Shown one piece after another: positions 24,601-37,210 of a stretch of 64,000 nt of DNA; the stretch's first letter is position 1; every line of letters starts with the position of its first letter. Source of the stretch: Monarcha castaneiventris obscurior (lineage: Eukaryota > Chordata > Aves > Passeriformes > Monarchidae); contig JAMPIT010000230.1 of assembly GCA_026261815.1 (NCBI GenBank), positions 8,617,001 to 8,681,000 of the forward strand, in the 5' to 3' direction. Under the pieces are notes generated by a model. That model searched no databases, was not told the DNA's origin, and was given only the letters and a program-made list of their open reading frames with translations. The translations under genes were made by a program, and so were the position numbers.

Positions 24601-25784
24601 AGCCCTTTCTCTCTTGCAAAATGGACATGGATTATTACTGATATTGTCTAGTCTTCATTACCCTACACATAAATGTATTTTAAATTATACCCTAATTTCC
24701 ACTGTGTTAATCTTAAAATATCAATGTGGAAAAATCTGTTGTCTGAAAACTACAGAAGAGTTTGATATAACATGTTTTTAACAGCTAGACTGAATCAAAG
24801 TGTATAACAATCTCTTGGATTTGGAAATTTTTAAAATTCTTTCACATCAGAAAATTTAATTCAATTCTAGTAAATATTTTTGCAGAAGGTCAGATGTAAC
24901 AAGACCTCGTTTATGTATTTTAAAGAATACAGGAACTAAATGTGTTTGGGTTTGTTTTCAGAAACTTTTGAGCATTGCTCAGAGATCACTCGAGTGTCAC
25001 ATTTGCCTTGGAAACACCTGACAAAGCTCCACAGACCAGGTTACTTCCCCATCTTTCTTGGCATTTGATCTGGTGACAAGGCAGAGTTTATGAGAGAGGC
25101 TGCAGATTATGTAGATCTTTTCTCCCTGAGCTCCTCTCAGGGCAGTGCATGTTGCCTTATCATGCACTTCCACCAGCCAACTCTGCTTCCAGCTGTTTGC
25201 TGTTGGTCAGGGACAGCAGAGTTAACACAGAATGTGTATCCATCGGCACAGTCATTATTTTACAGTTTCTAAATGAAAAGACTAGTTTTTAACCCATCAA
25301 AATTGAGAATGATAGAACTATTTTAGATATTATTTTCAATTAGATAATGAAAAGCTACCCATGTCACCCTTACAAGTTAATTCTAAACCATGTTTTTAAA
25401 CAACCTTTGCATACAGATTTGCCATAAAAGATAGCTGCATTTGGAGTAGTGCTACATGGAGTAGACACTTCCTAGCCATTTTAAGGCTTTATCTTTTCAA
25501 AGCTTGTTTAAACAATGTTTTTGAGACACAGCTAAAATAATAGCACTGTTGACTGATTACTGATGACTGCATACTGTAGACAATTAACTTTCAGACAGCT
25601 ACATTTGAGAGTCATGGCAGGTTAACTAATGAAACAGGAACAGAGATGTAGTATAGAACATACATCTCAAATGTGGAGGCAGAAGAAACTCATTTTAGGT
25701 CACCAGGGACAGGTAAATTAGTAGAAAGAGGGGGCAAAATTATTGTGAGACATACATTTATATTTGAATCAGTATCTGTGACAT
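24601..25784. other. Unique sequence, no recognised gene
   Basis: AT-rich, with a less AT-rich patch near 24970-25250. I see no family similarity and no convincing splice-site pair. Confidence 0.55.
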
Positions 25785-26130
25785 CTAGCCCATGTCTTTT
25801 GAAGGAATCATCTCATCTAAATCTGATGTAAAGGCTAGATTACCTTCATATCTGTCATTCCTGAGAAATGTTTGTCTCACCTGTTCGTAAAGGTTTCCAA
25901 GGAGGCAGACTCCTTAAACTTTTAATACAATCTATTCCAGTCATTAAATATCCATTTCATCAGGCAGTATTTCTTCTTGTCTAAATTTGAATTTGGCTTG
26001 CTGCAGTTTGAGTACCAGCAATACTTCTTGCCTTCTTGAGTGAGGACGTGGAAAACAAATTGATTTCAGCATTTTCCATTTCCATATTTGAAAAGTATTA
26101 TCGAAGATAGGATTCAGCACACTTATATGG
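25785..26130 (-). mobile_element. Ancient, diverged CR1 remnant
   Basis: The order of phrases tctgtcattcctgagaaatg, tttgtctcacctgttcgtaa, tttccaaggaggcagactcc and aatacaatctattccagtca follows the reverse complement of the 3' region of old amniote CR1 types. Divergence is high and no protein frame remains. Both limits are approximate. I judge it far older than the CR1 copies at 41 and 45 kb. Confidence 0.62.
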
Positions 26131-29100
26131 TGCCATCTACATATGGATTCCCATGTGTGATGTATATGTCAGCTCTCATTATAGTTAATTATAAAGTGTG
26201 ATTCCTTAGACAATACAGAATGCTCATGTGGGAATGCCAGATATGACAGGTTCTACTGTGCCCTCCTGGAACATCAGCTGGAGGCAGGACATGTCAAAGC
26301 TTTTAAAATAGTTCTGAATTCCCAGGTTTGGTTGATTGATTTAAGCCCTTAACCAATATGACTAACAATAGAATAAACAGAGAGCTGCATTGGTAAAGAG
26401 TAGTGTTATTTAAACCTGTAAATAATAAGAAGTTCAGTGTATTGTTCTCTTAACATTTTAAAACCATCTAAACTGCAGATGTTATTTCTCTGGATCACAC
26501 AGAGAACATTAGGATGAGCAAACCAGGACAGCTAATTCTCTAAGCTTAGCAAAGAAATCTTGCTGAGTTGTGAGACAATCTTTCATTGCCTATCATCTCT
26601 GTGTAACTAAAATAAGTTCCATATTGTGCCAGTTACTAAACTAACAGATTAAAAGTAACTTACGAACTTGAATCTCAACACTAAGATTGGGAAAACTAAT
26701 CCCATTAGTAATTTTAGCACTGTGCAACAGGAAACACTCTGATGTTGGCAATGTAGAACCCTGAATATTAAAAACAAACAAAGAAGTAAAAATTAGCTTG
26801 AAATCTAAAAAATTTTGGAGATGACTCTTCTATAAAGCATTTTAGAATTAATTTAGGGAAAAAATTTGTTAGTTTGACTCTTAGCTTGAAGTGATACTTA
26901 GAGAAACTACAAAGGCTTCAAAATCATTCGTTCTATAAATTGCCTTATTTATTTCATAGTTTTGAAGATTTGTGTCAAAATTTGACTATATAAATATCTT
27001 TAAAACATGACATTGAAATGAATTCACATTTAGTGCAATTAAGCTATCTTTCTAAATTCTTAACAATATTTGGTATATAATGTATTGGGTTTTAATAATA
27101 TTATATTATTTTTTGAGTTTCTGCAGTGTCACCTTAACTTAAAAAAACACAACATAACTTATAAGAGAGTAGAATAAAAGTTTGCATTTTTAGCAGGTTA
27201 TAGAAGAGAATATTTTAAATTCATGGAAATGACTTATGGCCTTTTCAAAACTCTTCCTTCCCATGGATCTTTCCCATGAATGTCAGATATCATATATGTT
27301 GATCTACATTGCTGTCATTGTGAATTTACCCTCTTTATTTCTAAGAGTTTTTCTCCTTTCAAGGTTCCATTGTCTAATAAAATCTGACTTGCTACTGTAG
27401 TAGCATGTGCTCTTGCTAAGGAGCACATATACAAGAACAGTGAGAACAGGCTGATTAAATTGTTAAGCAGGAATCTTTTGTTACATAAGTAATAAGATAT
27501 TTATGAGCAAGATACCACTACTTTACACAGACTTTGTTAGACTCTAACAGTAGATTAACAACGAAGTGTGAAGAACTCTGTTTTGAATAAACAACAAAGA
27601 CGACTTCCCAAGATAATTGCTTCATCCAGCCTGTGCCCAGCATGCACAGCACAAGATGTTTATTTATCTGAAGCTGCTTCCCATAAAACCTCACAGAATT
27701 GTGTTTAGGTGCTAATTTTAAACACTGGAATGTAAAGACAAGCTAACAAGAGGGATTTGGGTTGTAGATATTCAGCTGGCATGAATACAGAACAGCACAG
27801 GTCACTGGTAACCAGCTGAACTCTGCTGCTGAAAGGACAGAAATAAAATAAACAGTGCTGATGCTACTGACTTACCTCATTGGAAATAATGATGTAGTTG
27901 GTGTCAAGACATTATTTTAAATATCAAGCAGACTGCAATCTCTGTGAGGCATAAAGGTCAGGAAATGCAGAAAATATATTCCATGTTCTACCTATTTTAG
28001 CATAAGATCTTGTAAAAACAATTCTACAGAAAATCACCTTAAGCAGAATGAAAAGGGAAAGTAGATCTGCATGGTGACATCTTTTCCAAAAGTAAGCTAC
28101 ATTTTTTTTTTTTCCTAGTTTTAAGAAGATTGTTTACGAAGAATTTACTAATTTGGGAAATGTTAGCAATGCTGAAAATAGAAAATACATCAGTCTTAAA
28201 TATTAAAAATTTCCAAGTAAAATGAAACACAAGTGTTTCCTTTTACCTCTTAGCTTTCAGTTTACTCAATTTACATTAAAATATTATGAGTCGAAATCAT
28301 GTATACATGTAAGGATTTGATTTTGATGGGATTAAGATTTTAAATTATGGGAATCAATAAACTTCTTCTGACTCACTGCACATAAACTGACAGAGTTTTG
28401 GATAAGAAAGTCTGTGGCAGAAGACATGACTTTAGCTTTTCATACAGGGAGAATAAGAAAAATGGATCTTGATTCTTCTTTTCTCACTTTCCAGAGAAAG
28501 GAGGAAATGCAGAGACACTTTCACCTTTGAGGTGATTATTTCAGCTTCTGGGTGTCCCTCCAACAGTGGCGGCAACATTTATTCAGAAATGAATGCTCAT
28601 GTGGGAAAGATTACCACCTCTCAAGTTAACCCAGAGTAAATGGAAGAGTTTGAATTAGTTACTGTTTGCTAGAAATTTCAGAATCACAAGCAAAATATTT
28701 TAAAAATAGTATTATTTCTGAGACAGACAATCCCTCAAAAGTCTATGCCCAATGAACTTTTGATGACCATGATGTCGACATGAAGAAATAATCAAGCTTT
28801 CACCACAGCTTCAATTCCCTTGCAGCCCAAGGCATCAAAAACACACTTCTGAGGCAGACCCTTCATTACTGGATTGCAGACCCAAACTGGTTTTCTGCTT
28901 TTTACAGCACAATGGATCTTTCACTCTTTTTTACCTAAGGGCCTGAAGGCAATTAGAGATGTACAGGTACTTTCTCAGCCTGTTGCTGGGGAAACAGACT
29001 TGGAGCCATGTAAACTGCCACAGAAAACAAATCAGAATCTCCCCCTCTTAATTTATTGAATCACTGCAAATAGAGAGAATTTCACCAGTTTCTTCATGGA

Positions 29101-32100
29101 AAGGCAGTGCTTGGCCCCTTGTCTGAATATAGAGAGGACCTTTGAGCACGAATAGGTGAAGGGAACGCCACGTTATCCTTCATACAGAAGCCTGGTAGGA
29201 GCAGGAGACCATACATGCCAATAGACTTCATCCATTCCTGCTCTAGGAAGATTATTTTTAATTTAGGCCAGTCTTGGACTGCCAGATGAAAGACCACATC
29301 TTCCTATGCATTACAAAAAGCACCAAAACTTGGGCCTGCTTACTGTTCTGAAAGTTAATAATCTAAATCAAAAATGCCATAACATAACACTTAACTTTTC
29401 TGACATTTAATGTGAAGTCAGAGAGAAAAACATATGGTGAGGAACTATTATAAACTAAATCTTTAGTACTATATGTTTATTTTTCCACTTCTTTTATATG
29501 AAAATATTTCTTTCAGAGATATAATATTAACAAGATAAAAAAGAAACCAGTTAAATTTAAAATTAAGTTAATTTATTTGTGTTTAGCTTTCTATAAATGC
29601 AGAGACTAACTTACAGCTCACATGATGCTAAAATAAAATAAACACTGAGACTGAAAATCCATGAATCATAATGTATGAGCTGGAGTACAAGGAGGCATGT
29701 TTATTCCAAGTAAAGAATTTATTATATGAGACTGATGTCCAATTAAATAAAAAAAATAGCATAAAGTTTGAAATTGCTCTGCTTAATACTTACCACCCCC
29801 TGCACAGTGTATTGTTTAAATATGTCAGGACAGAATAATCCATTAAATATTTATTAGTAAATTCAATCATGGCAAATTATTTCCCCCTCATTCAATGTAT
29901 AATAGTACAGCAATCAAGCTTCTTTTGTTTCACAGTAATCACTGCATCAACAATCTGTAATCATATATAAAGCTTCTGAAAAATTAGAGGAGCAATGAAA
30001 GAGACATCTCTTCTGGTAACTAGTTCCCCTTCATTTCTTCTGAACAATTAAAATACCCATATACATTAACAAGATGGAACACTGAGACACAGGTCTCTAG
30101 TAGCAAGCATTGGAAACTGCGTTACATTTGCTTGTTTTACTTTGTGGGTGGAAGTAGATTTATTATTTTTTTCTTATGAATAAACTGCCAACATGCTAAG
30201 AGAGTTTTTAATGTTGTTTATTCTTCCTCAAAAGTGAGACTGACTACATGGTTTAGAAAGAACTTCAGGTTTCTTTACATTTTTACTTCAACAGAATAAA
30301 TCTTAGAAAAGATTTTGCTTAACTTCAGAAAGCCACAAATTATTTTGGAAAAACAATTTATTTAAAAGCAGCACAGAGTTTTAGCTCACAGAGAGCTGAA
30401 TATCTGAAAGCCAGAGAGAGATAGAAGTTGGTATTTACTATCCCATTACTGAGCTGGATCAGCTTCTCATCTTGAGCCAGCAAAAAGCTAAGAATACTTT
30501 GAACACCAAGTGTTTCAGGTACTGCTTAGATGCCAACACATGGCCAAACACAAAGGGGGCTATAAAATAGATGATATTGATATTAATGTTAACAATAACA
30601 ATTATAACAACAATAGCATCAAAAATATAATTAGGGATCAACAAAAACCACCAACAACAATATGATTAGTACTCCATGGACAAGTAGAATTTGTGAAGAA
30701 ATTTTTACCGTGAAATGTATGTTATCCTTTCCTTAATAAAAAACGTTTGTGAAAAGAACTCCTTTAATATGGATATGGTTAAGTGAATTGTAAAAAGTGA
30801 CACATATCCCTTGTAAGGTGATTTACTTGCTTCTCCGATACTTGCTTTTCAATTTTCTCTTTGATTTACTTCGTCCTTTTGTATCTGGTCAAAATCCATA
30901 TTTTAAGTTTCTGAAGGCAAGGAGTGTCTTTTTAGCATCTATCACTCAGGGGTCTGGATTGGTATTAGTAGGTGTAATAGTAATTCAAAGAAATAATCTT
31001 TTTTTCAGGATTTAATCTCTGAAGTTGCTCATCATAACCTTGTTCCATCACAGAAGCTGAAGCACGGAGAATGGGAATTTTCCCATTTTCCTATGTAAAT
31101 GTTAATATTCAAGGACAGGATTGTGAAACATTTACGATACCTCCATTGTTGTGGACTTAACATGAAAGGCACATGAAAAAGCAAAACCTTACAAGGCTGT
31201 TATTTTTTTCAGCAGTACAAGTAAAATGAGACATGTCAAGCTAACCTCAGTTTTTACACTTCATCTTTCTTTGGCCAAATTTTTGTTCAGCTCACTTTTC
31301 ATAGTACTATAACTTCAAGCAAATTTAAGGTTTTTGATACAATAGCAATGAAACACAACTGAACAAGGTCAAGATTACATTTTTTCACACTGTTTTTCAG
31401 ACAACTGAGTTTTATTCACATCCAATCTTTCTTCTTCTAATTCTCCTCGTCAATAGTCTGGTTTTACCACTTGAAATACTGGAGCACATCTTTTGCATAA
31501 TACCCCTGTCCATAAACCTTTAAAATAAGAATGAATCATTTTAAATAAACAAGGGGAAGTACAATGTAGAACTTACACTGGAACTAATTAAGCAAACGAA
31601 CAGTAAGTAATTCCATGCTGTGGCAGGCTCAGTCGGAATAGTAGGCTGGATGTGAACACTTCCAGCTTACCTCAGTACCCGGGAATCATCCCAGCTATGT
31701 TTCCACTCTATTAGCATTCTGCTTCTAACATAGCTGCATTTCAGGTTACTTCTACTACTACAAATATTTTTAAATCTCTTCAGCTCAGCTCTCATCTACA
31801 TGATGGAAGAAAATAGCAAATACCCACTTCCACTCACATCTATGTATTCCCATTCTAATTAGCTGTCTTGGGCAACTGTGACTTCAAACAAACATCTTTT
31901 TCTTGTTTTCCCAGTTGATCAAAAGATTCATAATGTATAAAATATCTGAAGAAAATCTTTGTATGAATTCAAGCCATATCACAGCCAGCCCCATGTGTGT
32001 CCTGGATCTCTAAAAGGTCTCAAGGAGAGCTCCAAAATTCCACCTTAAAAATAAACAGTTATTGTTGCAAATCTTGTTTATTACAAACAATAAAGACTTT

Positions 32101-34261
32101 TTTTTCAAGCAGTGTCCATTTCAATCTCTTGAATAATTTCCAATCTTTTAAGATTAGCTAGAGGGTTTATGGTTTTATAAATTAATTTTAAATATGGGTT
32201 TAGAACAAAGATAAAGAATAGTAGCAAAATAGAATTTTATTTGGAACCAAAAAAGCCCCCCATGAGTAATTAAGTGCCTTTATTCAGATCAAGGGTGAAG
32301 TAAAAGACATTATAACTCTGGGAGATCAACACTGCAGTTTTGTTCACACAGACTCATTGAGCCTCAGGCTCACTGATGTTATAGACACTTTCAACCCTGC
32401 TCAGTTTGTGTTTTGTTTAGTTAATTTAACAGATGTGCATAGCTTGCAATCATGATTTTGTATCTATTGTACTTTTTAATAGTCTGGAAAGAAAATAAAT
32501 GATGGTGGGTCACTCCATCCTTAGGCAAGTTAGATAAAAATTTGACTATGAGAAAAAACGGTATTTCTTCTACTAGCAAATCCAAAATTACAAATGTTTC
32601 TTCTTGACATTCTTCTTCTGCCCCTTTCAAAACTATGCAATATTCAGGAAAAGACTGACTTTTTAAAACTGTATTTTAGATTTTAAACCATTCTTGCATT
32701 TTTGCAAGAAAGGAAAATCAAAACTTCTTTTTTTACTGAGCAGCTCTCCACACAAGCAGGGGATGTTCAATCTTATTAGTGTTCACATACTGTTAAAACA
32801 CAGAGAAGGGTTTCCTGCAGAAATGAATCACTACATGTTTTTTCTTCAGACAAGGCCAAGCCTTGTCAGTATTTGTTAGTTGTCCTCATTGGGATGCTGT
32901 GTATTTTTAGTTTTGCTCTAGTAAAAACCAGTATGTATCTCCAAGGCATATTTTTGTAAGGATATTCTGATTTTTGGAACCTGAGTATTCCAGTGGTCTT
33001 CTATCCTCTGGTCGCAAAATATCTAGCTGTGTATTTTAAAACCAGCAGGACCACTATCCTGTATCTTAAAGCCTTTGACACTTGAAATATATTTGTGAAG
33101 CTTCAAAGCATCCAAGCAAATGCAAAGTGAATATAAAAAAGCCATCTCATAAAATTTCTTTTTTGACATATACCAGGGTCATCAAATATTCAAAAAGCAA
33201 GAAAGCAAAATAAATCAACATCATGATTTAAAATGATGGCTTATGTCATTTAACAGAAACATAGCAATGCAGTATCTCTGTCCATAATGCCATCATTGGG
33301 CATTAAAGGAATGTGCTTCCTTGGAAATGCATTTCTATTGATCTAAATGTCAGAGTGTGTGTCAATTAATAACTCATTTCATCCTTAAATTTTTCACTAA
33401 AACACATGCCGTAAATTAGACATACAAGCATACTCTGGAGAGCCTCTTTACTAAATCAGTGACTGCTAACTAATGACTTCAGCAAATTAAAATTGTGTAA
33501 AAAGAGGAAAAAACCCCAAATTGCACAGCAGTTCCATAGTTTGTCATTCCTTCCTGATCTAGCCTTTAAACATTTGTTTAACTGATGAGGCATTTGAGGC
33601 AGGAGGAGAGTTGCTGTCAAGGCCAGTCTGGCTGGACATGGCAGCACCCATCTGTCCTGACAGAAAACTGCTGGGCTCTGACCACATCCTGCTTCCAGCA
33701 GCTCTTCCTCACTGTGCTTCCCCTGACTCTACTCTGTGTCTACCATTTTCCATCTTCTCATGAGTTCCAATTTCCAGCCTTCAATTGGTTGTTGCTTATC
33801 AGTTTATAAATTCTTACTCTTGCATTACTGTCTAAGGTCTCGTGTCCTCCCTCTTCCATGTAATTTTTAAGGCTTAGAGAAAAGTCATTTGATGACCAAT
33901 ATAAAAACTACTGAAAAGAGGGGCACAGTGAGATGAAGCCTCTCCTGCCCCTCCTAGGGGCACAGCCTACTCTGTTATGGTGCAACCTCCGGTGAGACTT
34001 TTGGGAAACAAGTGTGGGAGGAAGACCTGTGAGTAACCTCATCTGGGGTCTCCTAATCTTGGTTATGTTTGAGTATCATTTGAAGAGAGAGACAGTGGTT
34101 TTGTCACTGAACCACAGATGACTGCAGATGGATGAAGTTTTCATGGTGATAAACAGGAAAGAGTGTTATGTGAATGGCAGTTCCTCCTGCAGCTTTTGTG
34201 ATCACACGAAAAATAATTGGTAACTATTTGTCATCAGCATTGCAAATATAGGATAAATGTC
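26131..34261. other. About 8 kb of unique AT-rich sequence
   Basis: No transposon, LTR or RNA gene recognised, and no frame above 74 codons. Patches at 28800-29290 and 33560-33770 are less AT-rich but carry no recognisable coding signal. Given the size and lack of repeats, this could be intron or intergenic DNA holding conserved noncoding elements; one sequence cannot show that. Confidence 0.55.
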
Positions 34262-34860
34262 GAGAGATTATCTGATTTAACCTTCCCTGCTAAAGCAGGT
34301 TCACATGTTCTCAGACTATCACTGGCAGAAGATTATCTAACTTCTATTTAGAAATTTGCTATTGATGTTCCATGACACTCCTCAATAATCTGTTCCAGTG
34401 CTTTGGTCATTTTATAACTAGAATTCATATTTGACAGAATTTTACCTAAAAATGTCTTAAGTGCACACTGTGTTCATTAATTCTAGCTTTATTATCCAAT
34501 GACACAGTAGATACATTGCACCTCAGTATCCTCTGTAAAGAGCTTTTTGTGTACTGGGACTACACCAAAATCCTCCCCACTTTTTGTTAAAAGACTTCAA
34601 AAATTCCTTTAACCTTTTTCACAAAATGTGTTTAACCGCCTCAGTATTGTCACTCATATTTTGTGAGCTACTGCTGATTTGGCGTTAATCTTCTTAAAAT
34701 AACATTTATAAGACCAGACAGAATGCTCAACATGAAGCCTAAGAAGTTCCGGATAGCATGGAACCATTAGTTAATTTTCTACATCTACCTTTTTTGTCTG
34801 GCAAACAGAATAGCCCAGAACAGAACTTGACTTCCTTTTTTAAAAGGACAGGTACTTATA
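34262..34860 (-). mobile_element. Ancient, diverged CR1 remnant
   Basis: The plus strand contains attatctaacttctatttag, then aataatctgttccagtgctt, and further on accagacagaatgctcaaca with atgaagcctaag. These match, in order, the reverse complement of old CR1 3' sequence (the necks of the final coding block). Many substitutions and no open frame. Limits are approximate. Confidence 0.52.
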
Positions 34861-35097
34861 TAATAAGCCAAAACCTTGCCCTTGGCTGATGGGGTGGCTT
34901 TTTTTTTTTTTTAAAGTCCAAGTTTCAGAAGCTAACTTTCAGATTCTTTGCAAGTTATTTTCTATTCTCACCCTCTCTGAGTTTTGATTTATTTTTCTAG
35001 TGATTATGGATAGTTTTGCCAATTTATCCAGTTTGTGTTTTCTTCCAAGCTTTCCATGTTTTCTTTCAATTTTCAACAATAACTTTGACGTAGTTGT

Positions 35098-35190
35098 GGA
35101 ATTAAAGGATAATTTATGTTGGAAAATACTTCTGCTCCCATCTCTTTCTCCAGAAAGAGCATTTTCAAAGTTATTCGGGGTTTATCAGGG
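35098..35190 (-). mobile_element. CR1 remnant, piece 1 (3' end), cut by LTR
   Basis: The weakly conserved run ggataatttatgttggaaaa, followed by tacttctgctccc and then caaagttattcggggtttat, resembles a reversed CR1 3' end. It stops at the TG that opens the LTR at 35191, and CR1 similarity continues at 36326. The three pieces (here, 36326-36478 and 37059-37210) add up to one copy of about 400 bp. Confidence 0.5.
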
Positions 35191-36325
35191 TGTAGTAGTT
35201 TTAGGTCAAATTATACATTACCCCCTGATTTCCTTTCTGTGAGATAAGAATTAGGAGGAAGCAAAGTAGTCACCAAACTTAAAGAATATAAAGAAGTTTA
35301 TTAACAGACCTAAAAGAAAGAAAGAAAACAACAATCAGAACAAACATTTAGAACGCTTTTCCTCCCCCACCTTTCTCCCCTGTTTCAATCAGTGTTGCAG
35401 TTCTTGAAAAGGAAAAAAAAAAGGTTGTCTTCTGCTCTACGTGGTTTTTTCAAACTGCCACTGTCTGCAGGTTTGCTTAGAAGTAAACAATCTGCTGGGG
35501 TGTAAAACATCTCTTCCGTGAGCCCTTTCACAGTTCCTTCAACTGTAAAACTTGGGCCATCACATGGGGTTATTACTCTTTTAAGGATGGGTCATTTTGG
35601 CCTGAACACGAAGGCTTTTCTCACCACTAGGTTTTAAAAGCCTCCCACTGCTTTCATATATGTCCTGGCATGGGCATTCTTCACAACCTTTACAAGCCAT
35701 GCGTAAATTGTTCATCCCCCCATGTACTTCAAATGGATTAAAGAGACAAACAGCGTGTGATATTACAGTTTCATACCACAGCAATGCAAGAAGATTTTTA
35801 AGCTGCGCGTGAGAAACGCGGCACCGCCCTTTTCGCTCCTGGAGCAATTTTAGCTCCGTCTCACATGACCTCACTTTCTCTCTGGCTCTGAAGTCACCAC
35901 GTTGAAGGGTGTTACTGTTCAATGGTGCAGAGAACCCTGCTCCCCCTCCACTGCTGGCTGCACGGCTGTTTCCTTTGGTTCAGCACGAAGAGTGCTGGCT
36001 GCAAGCTGGAGGCTCCGCCAGCTCCCACTGGGGATCCACTGGCCGCAGGAAACCGTGTTGGACGGCCTCATAGTTCCCCCTCCCAGTGACCCAGGGTCTG
36101 TGCTGTGGCGTTGGGAAATGGGGGGGCAGGGGTGCCCAGCCTGGCCCGGTGGGGCCCAGCGGGGCTCAGGGCTCCAAGGCCCCTGCCTCCGTCCCCTCCC
36201 GTCCCACAGCTGGAACAGAAAAACCCCAAAAATCCCGCCTTTCCACGGGGTTTAAGTATGTAAAATTGAGAGAAGCGTGATTGGTCCAAAAGGCTGTCTA
36301 TCCATTTAGGATCAACCCACTACAC
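35191..36325 (-). mobile_element. Solo LTR of an endogenous retrovirus (1135 bp)
   Basis: On the minus strand the element begins TGTAGTGGGTTGATCC and ends AACTACTACA, a TGTAGT...ACTACA terminal inverted repeat. Flanks are CAGGG (35186-35190) and CAGGA (36326-36330), a 5-bp target duplication with one mismatch. An AATAAA polyadenylation signal lies on the minus strand at 35297-35302, placing U5 at the left. A CCAAT box lies at 36280-36284 in U3. The U3 part (about 35800-36260) is strikingly GC-rich and explains the local GC island and the chance frames there. No gag, pol or env sequence adjoins it, so it is a solo LTR. I recall this terminus from passerine repeats; the family name needs a library search. 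Confidence 0.78.
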
Positions 36326-36478
36326 AGGATCAAGTCAAGTTGTGAATAAATCCAAGGATGGAGATTCCACAACCTTGCTGAGCAACCTGTTCATTTTTGT
36401 CCATGTTTATTGTGAAAAGAAAAATCCCTTCTATTAAAACAGAATTACCTATTTTCAGCATGAGTCCTTGTGTTTTGA
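36326..36478 (-). mobile_element. CR1 remnant, piece 2, between two LTRs
   Basis: Reads caggatcaagtcaagttgtg, then tccaaggatggagattccac, then ttgctgagcaacctgttcat, which is clear reversed CR1 3' sequence. It is bounded on the left by the LTR ending at 36325 and on the right by the LTR beginning at 36479. It is the best-preserved of the three pieces and fixes the identity of the split element. Confidence 0.75.
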
Positions 36479-36593
36479 CCACAGTCAGCAACCAAGCACC
36501 AAGACAGCCTCTAACTCACTCCCCCACCAGTGGGATTGTGGAAAGTATCAGAAGCCTAAAAGTGAGAAAACTCGTGTGTTGACATAAACACAG

Positions 36594-36599
36594 TTTAAT
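36594..36599 (-). promoter_or_regulatory. LTR polyadenylation signal ATTAAA
   Basis: Minus-strand ATTAAA about 185 bp downstream of the LTR TATA box, in the position expected of the R region of the solo LTR at 36479-37058. Confidence 0.55.
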
Positions 36600-36779
36600 A
36601 GCAAAAGAAAGAGCTGCATATGCAACCAAAGCAAAACAAGGAATTCATTCAGTGCTTCCCACGGCAGGCAGGTGTTCAGCCATCTCCAGGAGAGCAGAGC
36701 CCCACCGCACATAACGGTGACTTGAGAAGACAAACCCCATCACCCCAAACCTCCCCCATTCCTCCTTCTTCCCCCTAGT

Positions 36780-36786
36780 TTATATA
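36780..36786 (-). promoter_or_regulatory. LTR TATA box
   Basis: Minus-strand TATATAA at the U3/R side of the solo LTR. If active, it would drive transcription leftwards across the CR1 piece and the neighbouring LTR. Confidence 0.55.
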
Positions 36787-37058
36787 CTGAGCACATTCCA
36801 TATGGTCTGGAATATCCCTTTGGTCAGTTGGGGTCACCTGTCCCAACTCTGTCTCCTCCCACCCTCCCAGGCACCCCCAGCCTCCTCGCCAGCACAGCCA
36901 TAGGAAAAGCAGAAAAGGCCTTGCCTCTGTGTGAGTTCTGCTCAGCAATAACAAAAACATTTCTATGTTATCAACCTAAGTTCAGCATAAATCTAAAATA
37001 TATCACCGTACCAGCCACTGTGAAGAAAATTAACTCTATACCAGCCAAAATTAGCACA

Positions 37059-37210
37059 GTCCTTTAATTGTCTATCTCCTGGAACAATCTGACTGTATTT
37101 AGATACAATCTTATTCTATTAGCTAAGTCATTAATGAAAACAGTTGATAGAACATGGTTCATCCCAAATCCACCTGACATCTCTTGAAATATTATTCTAG
37201 TTGCTAATAA
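37059..37210 (-). mobile_element. CR1 remnant, piece 3 (5' side)
   Basis: After the duplicated GTCCT the CR1 alignment resumes weakly (tcctggaacaatctgactgt). It then jumps by an internal deletion to a reverse-transcriptase region piece, aagtcattaatgaaaacagt followed by cacctgacatctcttgaaat. The right limit is approximate. Confidence 0.5.

Larger units (their letters stand above)
36479..37058 (-). mobile_element. Solo LTR of an endogenous retrovirus (580 bp)
   Basis: On the minus strand it begins TGTGCTAATTTTGG and ends GGTCAAAACACA, with TGTG...CACA termini. It is flanked by a perfect 5-bp target duplication, GTCCT at 36474-36478 and 37059-37063. A TATATAA box lies on the minus strand at about 36780-36786 and an ATTAAA polyadenylation signal at 36594-36599, giving U3, R and U5 in the expected order. 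The 5-bp duplication suits a class III (ERVL-like) element. No viral coding sequence is attached. The U3 half is shared with the fragment at 50508-50766. Confidence 0.85.

Noticed and set aside
35581..36255. Overlapping 113- and 117-codon frames on opposite strands
   Set aside because: Both lie inside the solo LTR, whose GC-rich U3 lowers stop frequency; neither resembles a viral or host protein.
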